Shown here: positions 7,273 through 14,716 of the stretch, in pieces
Position numbering within the stretch: the stretch's first letter is position 1
How the letters are laid out: each line of letters starts with the position of its first letter
Assembly (NCBI GenBank): GCA_003513495.1
Contig: DOPM01000047.1
Coordinates: 1 to 30,585 of the forward strand
Direction of reading: 5' to 3'
From: Desulfosporosinus sp.
GTDB lineage: Bacteria > Bacillota > Desulfitobacteriia > Desulfitobacteriales > Desulfitobacteriaceae
DNA length: 30,585 nt
Notes under the pieces: model-generated
Told to the model about the DNA's origin: nothing
Databases searched by the model: none
What the model saw: only the letters and a program-made list of their open reading frames with translations
Position numbers and translations under genes: made by a program

Positions 7273-9834
7273 CTAAATAACGCCACGGAAGAAATGCCCT
7301 TTAGTAAATCCCTCTGGGAAAAGAGAGGTTAACTCAGACATCCCATCATTAGGAGTCCATATGCCCTTCTTGTTTACATTTAACGCATCCCAAGCCTCAT
7401 TAAACAAACGAACGGTCTGACGAACTTGCGCCGGGGTTTGTCTAGTCAATTGTAATCGAATGGTCGAAAATCCCATACGTCGTATTTGGGCAAGCTCTTC
7501 GTAGAGGTTGAGAGTTTTAACGTTAAAAAGATGCATCCGACACTCCTGGTCAGTCTCTACTGGAAAATCATATCGCATGCGGTCACGTAAGAAATGAGGT
7601 TCTTTCATACATGTCCTAGCACAGTGTTCACCATTTTTTCCGCCTAAGGTTGACCCTACTGGGCAGTATTCGCTTACCATCATCTCCAAATCCCCAAAGG
7701 CCAGGACCTCTGCCCCCTGCCATTTAGCTAAATAACCCAGTTGTTCATGGTGCAGTTCGGGAGAAAGGGTTACCCTTTTAGCGCCTTGCCTATAAAAGTA
7801 AGCTAGACTCGCTTCATTAAAAACATTTAAAGAATAGTCCACTTCAAACGGCCAATCCGGATTAATGGACTTCAACATCTCTAACTCTCCAAGGTTTGCT
7901 ACCATTATTTTAGGGGTTTCTCTCCACTCCACCGCTTGTTTAAGATCTGAGAGAAGATGTTCACTCTGGGCTTGATTTAAAACCCGTGGCAAACGCCAGG
8001 TACAATCAATTCCTAGCTTTCTGCAATTATTAAAGCTCGTGCGAATTTCTTCTAGGGAAAAACCTCTCCGAGAGCGCCAATGCTCTCCCCCAATCAAAAC
8101 CCGCTTAGCTCCTGCTTTAAGGGAAGCTTCTAGGGTTAGTACATCACTAACAGCCACTGAAACCTGGGGGATGATCTTTTCCCTATTTAGAGTTGACTGT
8201 TCCGCTACCTGACGTTGTTTCCAAAGCTGGATTCTCTGCTTATATATCTGCCGATCAACCCTTTGTGGTGGTTCTATAGTTAAGAGTTTTTCCACCGCTA
8301 GGCGACGCATTTCATTAAGGTCACTTACCGGTAGCATAATATCCTCATCAGTCTCCAATTCCAACTTGTCTAACCAAAAAGGGGTTGTCCCTAATCGCCC
8401 TAACTGCTGGAAGGCATAGTCCCAGGTCAACGGTCTTTTCAAGGCTTTTTGCGCTGCACCCGCTGAATAAACTATTATCCTACGCTGATCGTCCACCACC
8501 TCTAAGCATAGTTTTTCTCCTATATGACCGGATAGACGCATAGACAGCGGGCTTTTCCGTTGTTCTCGCCCCTCTTGAAAGCTTTGCCGGGCTTTTTCCA
8601 TTAGTAAGGCATCATTGGTTTTAAAAACTCTATCCCCGGGTTGTGCTACTCCAGAAAACTCTATCTGTACAGTTTCCCCAGGCAATCCTTCCATGGTTTC
8701 CTTACGATCGTTCCAAATTTGGCCGACTGTAACCCCTTCCCGCCCACGACCTGTCCAAAATTCGATCCCATCTCCCGGATGCAATTCGGCTTCCAGCTTA
8801 ATCCATAAACGTCCATGTTCTAGTCGAGCCACTCGACCGAGGCGGGTTCCGCGATTGTTTGGCCGACTATAACTCATAAGTTCTGCGCCAAGGTTACCTT
8901 TAAAATATCCCCTTGTAAAATCACGATTAAACACCTGTAATAGTTCCTGATGCTCCTCAGGGGTTAGTAAGGGGGTAACTATGTTACCTTCTTGCTGGCC
9001 TCCAATTCTGTCTATAGCTTGCCGATAAAGTCGAATAACAGTAGCTACATATTCTGGCCGTTTCATTCTTCCTTCTACTTTAAGAGAATGAATCCCAATT
9101 TGTTTTAGCTCGGATAATTCCTCCGACAAATTTAAGTCCCGAGGGCTTAATAAATGATCCCCGGTGTTCTTCTGGGCTAAAAGGTTCTCCTTTTCATTAT
9201 TAACGAGCTGATATGTCATCCTGCAAGGCTGGGCACAGGTTCCTCGATTTCCACTCCTCCCGCCAATAAAGCTCGACATTAGGCACTGTCCTGAATAGCC
9301 TATGCAAAGCGCTCCGTGAACAAAGACTTCAATTTCCAAGGGTGTTTTTTCCGCAATAGCTTTCATTTCATCTGCCGAGGTCTCCCGTGCTAAAACAACT
9401 CGGCTAAAGCCAAGTGATTCTAAGTGCTTAACACCCCAACTTGTGTTCACCGTCATTTGCGTGCTGGCATGAATCTCCATTTCCGGAAGAATACTTTGAA
9501 TGATTTCCGAAACTCCAACATCTTGCAAAATAACGGCATCGACGGATATTTCCTGTAAGGCATACAAATACTCCAACAATTCCTTAAATTCCTGATCTGC
9601 AATCAGAATATTTACGGTCACATATACTTTAACTTGACGTTCATGGGCGTAACGAACCGCTTTTTGCAATTCTTCTAAATCAAAATTTGCAGCGCTTGCC
9701 CTGGCACTAAAGCTTTTTCCGCCAAGATAAACAGCATCCGCTCCATTTTCTACCGCCGCTTTAAAGGCTTCGAAACTTCCTGCTGGAGCCAATAGTTCTA
9801 GTGGTCGGGACTGTTCCGATCTTAGTTCTTTCAT
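7273..9834 (-). CDS. U32 peptidase-family protein with DUF3656 (RlhA-like), double barrel
   Basis: The start is the ATG preceded by AGGAG, giving 853 residues. A frame extending 23 codons further upstream has no good ribosome site. The N-terminal U32 barrel (about 10-300) begins LELLAPAGSFEAF and carries Cys177, Cys184, Cys200 and Cys204, the four-cysteine pattern that binds an iron-sulphur cluster in characterised U32 relatives. A DUF3656-like region follows (about 330-460), as in E. coli RlhA, which hydroxylates C2501 of 23S rRNA. Residues 555-853 resemble a second, diverged U32 barrel with its own cysteines (724, 738, 742, 765). A role in RNA hydroxylation is more likely than proteolysis, but this is family inference. 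It is co-transcribed with mutS2 and has its own promoter. Confidence 0.85.
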   Translation of the reverse strand: MKELRSEQSRPLELLAPAGSFEAFKAAVENGADAVYLGGKSFSARASAANFDLEELQKAVRYAHERQVKVYVTVNILIADQEFKELLEYLYALQEISVDAVILQDVGVSEIIQSILPEMEIHASTQMTVNTSWGVKHLESLGFSRVVLARETSADEMKAIAEKTPLEIEVFVHGALCIGYSGQCLMSSFIGGRSGNRGTCAQPCRMTYQLVNNEKENLLAQKNTGDHLLSPRDLNLSEELSELKQIGIHSLKVEGRMKRPEYVATVIRLYRQAIDRIGGQQEGNIVTPLLTPEEHQELLQVFNRDFTRGYFKGNLGAELMSYSRPNNRGTRLGRVARLEHGRLWIKLEAELHPGDGIEFWTGRGREGVTVGQIWNDRKETMEGLPGETVQIEFSGVAQPGDRVFKTNDALLMEKARQSFQEGREQRKSPLSMRLSGHIGEKLCLEVVDDQRRIIVYSAGAAQKALKRPLTWDYAFQQLGRLGTTPFWLDKLELETDEDIMLPVSDLNEMRRLAVEKLLTIEPPQRVDRQIYKQRIQLWKQRQVAEQSTLNREKIIPQVSVAVSDVLTLEASLKAGAKRVLIGGEHWRSRRGFSLEEIRTSFNNCRKLGIDCTWRLPRVLNQAQSEHLLSDLKQAVEWRETPKIMVANLGELEMLKSINPDWPFEVDYSLNVFNEASLAYFYRQGAKRVTLSPELHHEQLGYLAKWQGAEVLAFGDLEMMVSEYCPVGSTLGGKNGEHCARTCMKEPHFLRDRMRYDFPVETDQECRMHLFNVKTLNLYEELAQIRRMGFSTIRLQLTRQTPAQVRQTVRLFNEAWDALNVNKKGIWTPNDGMSELTSLFPEGFTKGHFFRGVI

Positions 9835-9910
9835 TTGATAATTCTCCTGTTTCCACGACGTGGAATTACTCCTTAATTCCCAATCCTGCTTAGAGCAGGA
9901 CAATACCTTA

Positions 9911-9940
9911 ATTATAATTGTTTAGCTTTCATTTGTACAA
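9911..9940 (-). promoter_or_regulatory. Promoter of the U32-mutS2 operon
   Basis: On the minus strand TTGTAC (9935-9940), 18-base spacer, TATAAT (9911-9916). The 5' untranslated region then contains a small hairpin, TCCTGCT-cta-AGCAGGA (9883-9899), and a short CCACGTCGTGG palindrome near the start codon. Confidence 0.6.
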
Positions 9941-9995
9941 TTGGGCATTGGAAGTTTCTAATTGATCGATTCATAAGAAAAACAGTATTTTATTA

Positions 9996-10024
9996 TTGAC
10001 ACCTTTAAGCATATACTTTAAGAT
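9996..10024 (+). promoter_or_regulatory. Promoter of the ABC importer operon
   Basis: TTGACA (9996-10001), exactly 17 bases, TAAGAT (10019-10024). The leader of about 100 bases contains a potential hairpin, GGGCA (10068-10072) with TGCCC (10103-10107), enclosing CACTTC/GAGGTG, and a short open frame. No T-box is present. Confidence 0.75.
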
Positions 10025-10102
10025 TAAATTAATTGAATAGCGGTAGCATGGCAGGACAGTAGGAGTTGGGCAACGAGGCACTTCTGCGGAGGTGTATTTT
10101 TT

Positions 10103-10177
10103 ATGCCCAAAATTATGAGGAGGTATGATGGTGAAAAAGTTATTTGCATTCGGATTAAGTCTATTATTGTTACTTAG
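10103..10177 (+). CDS. Possible 24-residue leader peptide overlapping the importer lipoprotein gene
   Basis: An ATG (10103) stands 9 bases after GGAGGT (10088-10093) and opens a 24-codon frame ending in TAG. It runs through the ribosome site and first 15 or so codons of the lipoprotein gene in another frame. Translation could couple to or compete with that gene. It has no tryptophan codons, so it is not a classic attenuation peptide for that amino acid. It may be chance. Confidence 0.25.
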   Translation: MPKIMRRYDGEKVICIRIKSIIVT

Positions 10178-11126
10178 TTTAGTTGGATGTGGGGCAGCTA
10201 AATCTGGGACTAGTTCTACTGGGAATGAGGAGCAAAAGCAAATAAAAATTGGGATCGTTCAAATTGTTGAGCATCCGGCCTTGGATAGTGCACGCGAAGG
10301 ATTTTTAGAGACCCTTAAGAAAAACGGTTATGAAGTTGGCAAAAACCTCACGGTTGACTATCAAAATGCCCAGGGAGATCAGTCGATACTCCAATCAATT
10401 ACTCAAAAGTTTTCTTCTAGTAAATTGGACCTGGTCCTAGCTATTGCTACTTCATCTGCGCAAGCAATGGCAAGTGCCAGCACCGATATCCCCATTCTAA
10501 TCACCGCTGTCACGGATCCAGTGGAAGCAAAACTCGTGAATAGTATGGATAAGCCGGGGAAAAATGTTACAGGAACAACTGATATGAATCCCATTAAAGA
10601 GCAATTTGAACTGATGAAGACATTGGTTCCCACCGTAAAAAAAGTCGGAGTTATCTATAACGCCGGGGAAGTTAATTCTCAAGTGCAAATTGCTATCGCT
10701 AAGAAAGTAGCCTCTGAACTTGGCTTGGAGATTGTTGAAGCGACTGTTACCACAAGTGCGGACGTTTTACAAGCTAGTCAATCATTGATTGGAAAAGTTG
10801 ATACAATCTACGTACCTACAGATAATATGGTGGTTTCTGCTGCTCAATCCGTGGTACAGGTATCACACAAGAACAAAATCCCCATCATTTCCGGGGAAAG
10901 CAGCGTTGTTGACAAAGGTGCTCTAGCTACCATTGGTATTAACTACAAAAACTTAGGTCAGCAAACTGGCGAAATGGCCCTACGCGTTTTCAAGGGAGAA
11001 AAACCACAAGAAATGCCTATCGAATCTCAAAAGGACTTTGATACGGTGCTTAACCAGACAGCCATCGATTTGTTAGGTATAACCGTACCAGAGGGAATCT
11101 CGAAGAAAGCAATTATAGTCAAATAA
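10131..11126 (+). CDS. ABC transporter substrate-binding lipoprotein (TrpX/PF04392 type)
   Basis: This is the extracytoplasmic binding component of an importer. From GTG 10131 the product has 331 residues: a signal peptide with a leucine run and lipobox LVGC (Cys20), a low-complexity linker, then a two-lobed periplasmic-binding fold starting IKIGIVQIVEHPALD. AGGAGG (10118-10123) is 7 bases from this GTG, while ATGs at 10125 and 10128 are closer than usual; any of the three is possible. The permease and ATPase genes follow. Such sets (TrpXYZ) are often aromatic amino acid importers, but the substrate cannot be read from the sequence here. Confidence 0.88.
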   Translation: MKKLFAFGLSLLLLLSLVGCGAAKSGTSSTGNEEQKQIKIGIVQIVEHPALDSAREGFLETLKKNGYEVGKNLTVDYQNAQGDQSILQSITQKFSSSKLDLVLAIATSSAQAMASASTDIPILITAVTDPVEAKLVNSMDKPGKNVTGTTDMNPIKEQFELMKTLVPTVKKVGVIYNAGEVNSQVQIAIAKKVASELGLEIVEATVTTSADVLQASQSLIGKVDTIYVPTDNMVVSAAQSVVQVSHKNKIPIISGESSVVDKGALATIGINYKNLGQQTGEMALRVFKGEKPQEMPIESQKDFDTVLNQTAIDLLGITVPEGISKKAIIVK

Positions 11127-11193
11127 TAACATATCTGTTGAGTAAACTTGTTTAGCTGAAGCTGTCAGCGAGACTTATACCACCAAAGCGAAT

Positions 11194-11226
11194 ATGGAAC
11201 ACCCACTGTAGAAGTGGGTGTTCCAT
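11194..11226 (+). repeat. Perfect 14-bp hairpin between lipoprotein and permease genes
   Basis: ATGGAACACCCACT and AGTGGGTGTTCCAT are exact complements around a 5-base loop. There is no U tract after it, so it is not a simple terminator. It may be an mRNA stabiliser protecting the abundant lipoprotein message, a protein site, or a dispersed palindrome. Confidence 0.7.
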
Positions 11227-11245
11227 GAATGAATCAAGTTTCAAA

Positions 11246-11280
11246 CCCCCTCTTCTTGTAAGTGGGGGGATGTTCTTTTT
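11246..11280 (+). terminator. Intra-operon terminator or attenuator
   Basis: CCCCC and GGGGG arms with inner CTT/AAG pairing are followed by ATGTTCTTTTT. Partial termination here would make the binding protein more abundant than the permease and ATPase, a common feature of importer operons. Confidence 0.6.
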
Positions 11281-11340
11281 ATTGTACAGGTTAGGCTAAA
11301 ATGTTTACTTGTTAAAGCAAATGTAATTGGGGTGTTGAAG

Positions 11341-12243
11341 ATGTTCGCTCAAATAGCGCTCGGTACAATGGAACAGGGTCTAATGTATGCGATCATGGTT
11401 TTAGGTGTCTATCTGACGTTTCGGATTCTTGATTATGCAGACTTGTCTGTGGACGGGAGTTTTACCCTCGGTGCAGCTACTGCTACAACGATGATAGTCG
11501 GCGGGACTGACCCATGGTTAGCCACTGGAATGGCGTTTATTGCCGGAACCCTAGCCGGGTTATTTACGGGAATACTTCATACCAAGTTTAAGATCACACC
11601 CTTACTCTCAGGTATTTTAACAATGACAGCACTTTATTCGATTAATCTCCGAGTGATGGGTAGAGCTAATATTTCGCTCCTTGGCTCACAGACCATCTTC
11701 TCTGATTTTTCAAAGTTGCCTTTAATGGAAGAGTATGGTGTCTTTGCGCTCAGTTTGATTTCTGTGATATTAATAGGCTCTGTCATTTATTTCTTCTTGC
11801 AAACTGAATTAGGGCTTGCCTTACGGGCCACTGGGGATAACGAACTGATGATACGAAGCCTCGGGGTAAACACGGATTTCATGAAAATCCTTGGACTAAG
11901 TCTATCGAATGGTTTAGTTGCCTTAGCCGGAAGCTATGTGGCTCAAAAATTACAATTTGCCGATGCTAGTATGGGGATCGGGATGATTATTGCCGGGTTA
12001 GCTTCAGTTATCATTGGAGAAGTATTGATCGGAACCTCTTCGATTGGACGAACTATTATCGCCGTAATATGTGGAGGTATACTATATCGCGTAATCATTG
12101 CCGTTGTCTTACAGCTAGGTTTAGAGGCAACCGACTTAAAATTAATAACGTCCTTCATTGTCATCACCGCCTTGGTTTCACCAACCGTCCGGAAAAAGAT
12201 TGCGTCCTGGAGTGCAGGGGTTGCGGGAAAGGAGGCACAATAA
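11341..12243 (+). CDS. ABC transporter permease (TrpY / branched-chain permease-like)
   Basis: This 300-residue integral membrane protein forms the channel of the importer. About eight or nine hydrophobic stretches fill it. The N-terminal block GVYLTFRILDYADLSVDGSF and the later ALRATGDNELMIRSLGVN coupling-loop segment are typical of the PF02653 permease family used by branched-chain and TrpXYZ-type systems. ATG 11341 is chosen because the weak GGGGTG site is 6 bases away; a GTG at 11332 lies inside that site. The ATPase gene follows after one base, so the two are translationally coupled. Confidence 0.9.
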   Translation: MFAQIALGTMEQGLMYAIMVLGVYLTFRILDYADLSVDGSFTLGAATATTMIVGGTDPWLATGMAFIAGTLAGLFTGILHTKFKITPLLSGILTMTALYSINLRVMGRANISLLGSQTIFSDFSKLPLMEEYGVFALSLISVILIGSVIYFFLQTELGLALRATGDNELMIRSLGVNTDFMKILGLSLSNGLVALAGSYVAQKLQFADASMGIGMIIAGLASVIIGEVLIGTSSIGRTIIAVICGGILYRVIIAVVLQLGLEATDLKLITSFIVITALVSPTVRKKIASWSAGVAGKEAQ

Positions 12244-12244
12244 C

Positions 12245-13039
12245 TTGTTAAATGTCCATGAGGTTTTAAAGACCTTTAACCAGGGAACTATTAATCAAAA
12301 GATAGCCTTAGATAAGGTTTGTTTGCAACTTTTACCGAATGATTTCGTTACGATTATTGGAAGTAATGGTGCCGGCAAATCGACACTTTTGAATGCCATT
12401 GCCGGGAATTTTCTAGTGGATTCTGGTAAAATATCGATTGAAGGAATAGATATCACACGTCTTCCTGCTCATAAACGGGCTGGCTTAATTAGCAGAGTTT
12501 TTCAAGACCCCTTATCCGGTACTGCAGCCTCAATGACTATTGAAGAAAATCTTATTATGGCCTTTCGCAGAGGAAAGGTCCGACGTTTACGACCAGCCAT
12601 TGGCTCCAAAGAGAGAGACTTGTTTCGGGTAGAATTAGAAAAACTCGGTTTAGGTCTTGAAAATCGGCTGACCCATCGGGTAAGTCTTTTATCAGGGGGA
12701 CAACGACAAGCCCTAACTCTACTTATGGCAACATTAGAAAAACCTAAATTATTGCTTCTTGACGAACACACTGCGGCACTCGATCCTAAGACGGCCGAAA
12801 AGGTCTTAGAATTGACCTGCGGTGTGACAGAACAACAAAAACTAACGACCTTGATGATCACCCACAACCTCGACCACGCTCTTACCTTTGGGAATCGAAC
12901 AATTATGATGCACGAAGGCCGGGTGATTCTTGACATTAAAGGAATAGAACGTACTGATATGACGATAAGTCGCTTGCTCGAAATGTTCGAGAAAGCTAGT
13001 GGATCCCATATGAATAACGACCGCATGATTCTGGCCTAA
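12245..13039 (+). CDS. ABC transporter ATP-binding protein (TrpZ-like)
   Basis: This cytoplasmic ATPase powers the importer. The 264-residue protein has Walker A GSNGAGKST, a Q-loop in RVFQDP, signature LSGGQRQAL, Walker B LLLLDEH followed by a D-loop LDPKTA, and the switch histidine in MITHNLDH. The start is a TTG one base after the permease stop and 9 bases after GGAGG; upstream in-frame codons would lie deep inside the permease gene. It is the last gene of the operon. Walker B has DEH where DEP or DEA is commoner, but the catalytic Glu is present. Confidence 0.92.
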   Translation: MLNVHEVLKTFNQGTINQKIALDKVCLQLLPNDFVTIIGSNGAGKSTLLNAIAGNFLVDSGKISIEGIDITRLPAHKRAGLISRVFQDPLSGTAASMTIEENLIMAFRRGKVRRLRPAIGSKERDLFRVELEKLGLGLENRLTHRVSLLSGGQRQALTLLMATLEKPKLLLLDEHTAALDPKTAEKVLELTCGVTEQQKLTTLMITHNLDHALTFGNRTIMMHEGRVILDIKGIERTDMTISRLLEMFEKASGSHMNNDRMILA

Positions 13040-13048
13040 ATCTTTTCC

Positions 13049-13079
13049 AAGAGGGTAAGTTGATTACCCTCTTTTTTTT
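13049..13079 (+). terminator. Terminator of the ABC importer operon
   Basis: AAGAGGGTAA and TTACCCTCTT form a perfect 10-bp stem with a 5-base loop, and the T run continues for eight bases. It is a textbook intrinsic terminator. Confidence 0.95.
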
Positions 13080-13246
13080 GTGCATTCAACGTATCGCGGC
13101 CCTATGTCAGCAGAATTTGAGGAGTAATATCCCAATTTATGAGAACACTAATACTGTTCAAAATAAGCAAAGAAAGACTTCCATTGGAGTGTCCTATCTA
13201 ATACTAAAAATAGTTTGCATCAGATGAAGTGGAGGCAATTTTATTA

Positions 13247-13723
13247 ATGTGGAAAAAAGGAGTATTACTGGTTGGATTATCATTTATAGGCTTATATGCC
13301 CTATTCCAGGTTGCTTATTATGCTACATCGGTTCCCTCTTTCTGTGGATCATGCCATGAGGTAACCCAGTATGTAACTTCATGGCAAACCTCTGCACATA
13401 AGAATTTTAATTGTATGGAATGCCATCAACCCAGTGGAGAATTAGGGAAATTTCATGCTAAAGCAAGAGGTTTGAATTATGTATTCCAACATTTTAGTGG
13501 TGACTATACTATACCAACCAGCGCTTCTATCTTCGAACAAAATTGTATTCAATGTCATCTAGGTGATAATAAAGCATATCCGACAATAAGGCTTAAGAAT
13601 ACTTCTAAGGTTAATCATTATAAGACAATAAGAAAATCCCAATCATGTCTTGAATGCCATAGGGAAACTGGCCATTCGACTGACATTTATTTAAGTAAGG
13701 ATTTGAAAGGAGCCAAACCCTAA
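13247..13723 (+). CDS. NapC/NirT/NrfH-family tetraheme cytochrome c
   Basis: This membrane-anchored protein should pass electrons from menaquinol to an extracellular reductase. From ATG 13247 (GGAGG 11 bases upstream) it has 158 residues, close to known NrfH proteins. One membrane helix (about 5-26) precedes four heme-binding CxxCH motifs: 33-37, 56-60, 100-104 and 134-138. The first motif reads CGSCHEV; many family members have Met two residues after the heme-1 His, here replaced by Val. No NrfA or other reductase gene lies next to it, so the partner is unknown. A further GTG start six codons upstream overlaps the ribosome site and is unlikely. Confidence 0.9.
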   Translation: MWKKGVLLVGLSFIGLYALFQVAYYATSVPSFCGSCHEVTQYVTSWQTSAHKNFNCMECHQPSGELGKFHAKARGLNYVFQHFSGDYTIPTSASIFEQNCIQCHLGDNKAYPTIRLKNTSKVNHYKTIRKSQSCLECHRETGHSTDIYLSKDLKGAKP

Positions 13724-13874
13724 TAAACGTCACCCTACCTTAAGTTGTAATCATAAATAATGTTCATTTTGGTAAGCATAACATTATCTCTAAAACCTAA
13801 AAAGTTAAGGGCTATAGTAGACAGAAGATCGGATATATAATTGCAAGAGCATTGGGTTTCTAGGAGGAATAACT

Positions 13875-14318
13875 TTGAATTACGATAAACCATTGCTAGC
13901 CATGTTAATTGGGATAATTGTAGTTATACCTCTTGAAATAATGGGATTATTTTTTAGACATTTAAGGTGGATAACCATTACCCCCGGAGAAGCGTGTAGT
14001 ATGATGTTTATGCCTGAAGGAAGTTGGACACTGGGACTATTAGCACTCCCTTTAGTTGGTGCACTAGCGATTCTTATACTTTATTATCTTACTAAAACTA
14101 TAGGAACTGATTATCTTCCTATAAAGGGAGCGCTAGTCGGAATGTGTACATATTCTTTTATATTTACAGTCTTTGGCACTCTCTCAAAAAATCATTCTAT
14201 GCTACAAGGTACCTTGGGTAATTATATTTTCGCATTAAGTTCAGGGTTTGCTGGTTTTTTGGCGGGAATTCTAATGAAAAAGTTTCTGTTTAAGCCAAGT
14301 CAACAAGTAAAAGATTAG
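13875..14318 (+). CDS. Unrecognised four-helix membrane protein
   Basis: I do not recognise this 147-residue protein. It starts with TTG, 7 bases after AGGAGG. Four hydrophobic segments are visible at about 8-28, 50-70, 85-103 and 113-133. The loop between the first two contains TPGEACSMMFMPEGSW, and the C-terminus is basic. It follows the cytochrome gene by 151 bases on the same strand with no terminator between, so co-transcription is possible. A link to electron transfer is only positional; it has no heme motif or paired cysteines. Confidence 0.75.
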   Translation: MNYDKPLLAMLIGIIVVIPLEIMGLFFRHLRWITITPGEACSMMFMPEGSWTLGLLALPLVGALAILILYYLTKTIGTDYLPIKGALVGMCTYSFIFTVFGTLSKNHSMLQGTLGNYIFALSSGFAGFLAGILMKKFLFKPSQQVKD

Positions 14319-14340
14319 GTATTGACCAACGGTTTATAAT

Positions 14341-14402
14341 AAAAAAGAGGCATCGCAAATTACTTTTAACTGAAGTAGCTTTAGCGACGCCCTCTTTTTT
14401 TT
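14341..14402. terminator. Bidirectional terminator between membrane protein gene and zapA
   Basis: AAAAAGAGGCATCGC pairs with GCGACGCCCTCTTTTT with a bulge. A and T runs on either side allow it to stop both converging transcripts. Confidence 0.85.
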
Positions 14403-14418
14403 TCATATCTACCTAATA

Positions 14419-14676
14419 TTACTCTGTCTTTTCTCCAAGTAATTGCATTAAGGTCTCTTGTTCTTCTCGAAGCTTAGCGAGTTCATCGGCTAAATTCAAA
14501 GCAGTTAGTACCGCCGTCTGGTGAACACTCAAGCGAGGGAGCCGTTGAGCGATCAAACGCATTTTCTTATCAACTTCATGCGCTAAACCTTGAATATACA
14601 GTGCTGTTCCTTCACCGCGGACCACATGTTTTTCTCCAAAAATCTCAACGGTGATTTTGACTGGTTCATGTGCCAC
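14419..14676 (-). CDS. zapA: Cell division protein ZapA
   Basis: ZapA binds FtsZ and bundles its filaments at the division ring. From the GTG preceded by GAGGAG the product has 85 residues, the usual length in Firmicutes. The N-terminal beta hairpin KITVEIFGEKHVVRGE leads into a long C-terminal helix with heptads (about 30-80) that forms the tetramer coiled coil. A frame 10 codons longer exists but lacks a good ribosome site. It begins 40 bases after pheT and is probably transcribed with pheST. Confidence 0.9.
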   Translation of the reverse strand: MAHEPVKITVEIFGEKHVVRGEGTALYIQGLAHEVDKKMRLIAQRLPRLSVHQTAVLTALNLADELAKLREEQETLMQLLGEKTE

Positions 14677-14716
14677 ACTTTCTCCTCGCTCTCTTGTACG
14701 CGTCACTCACTTGTCT

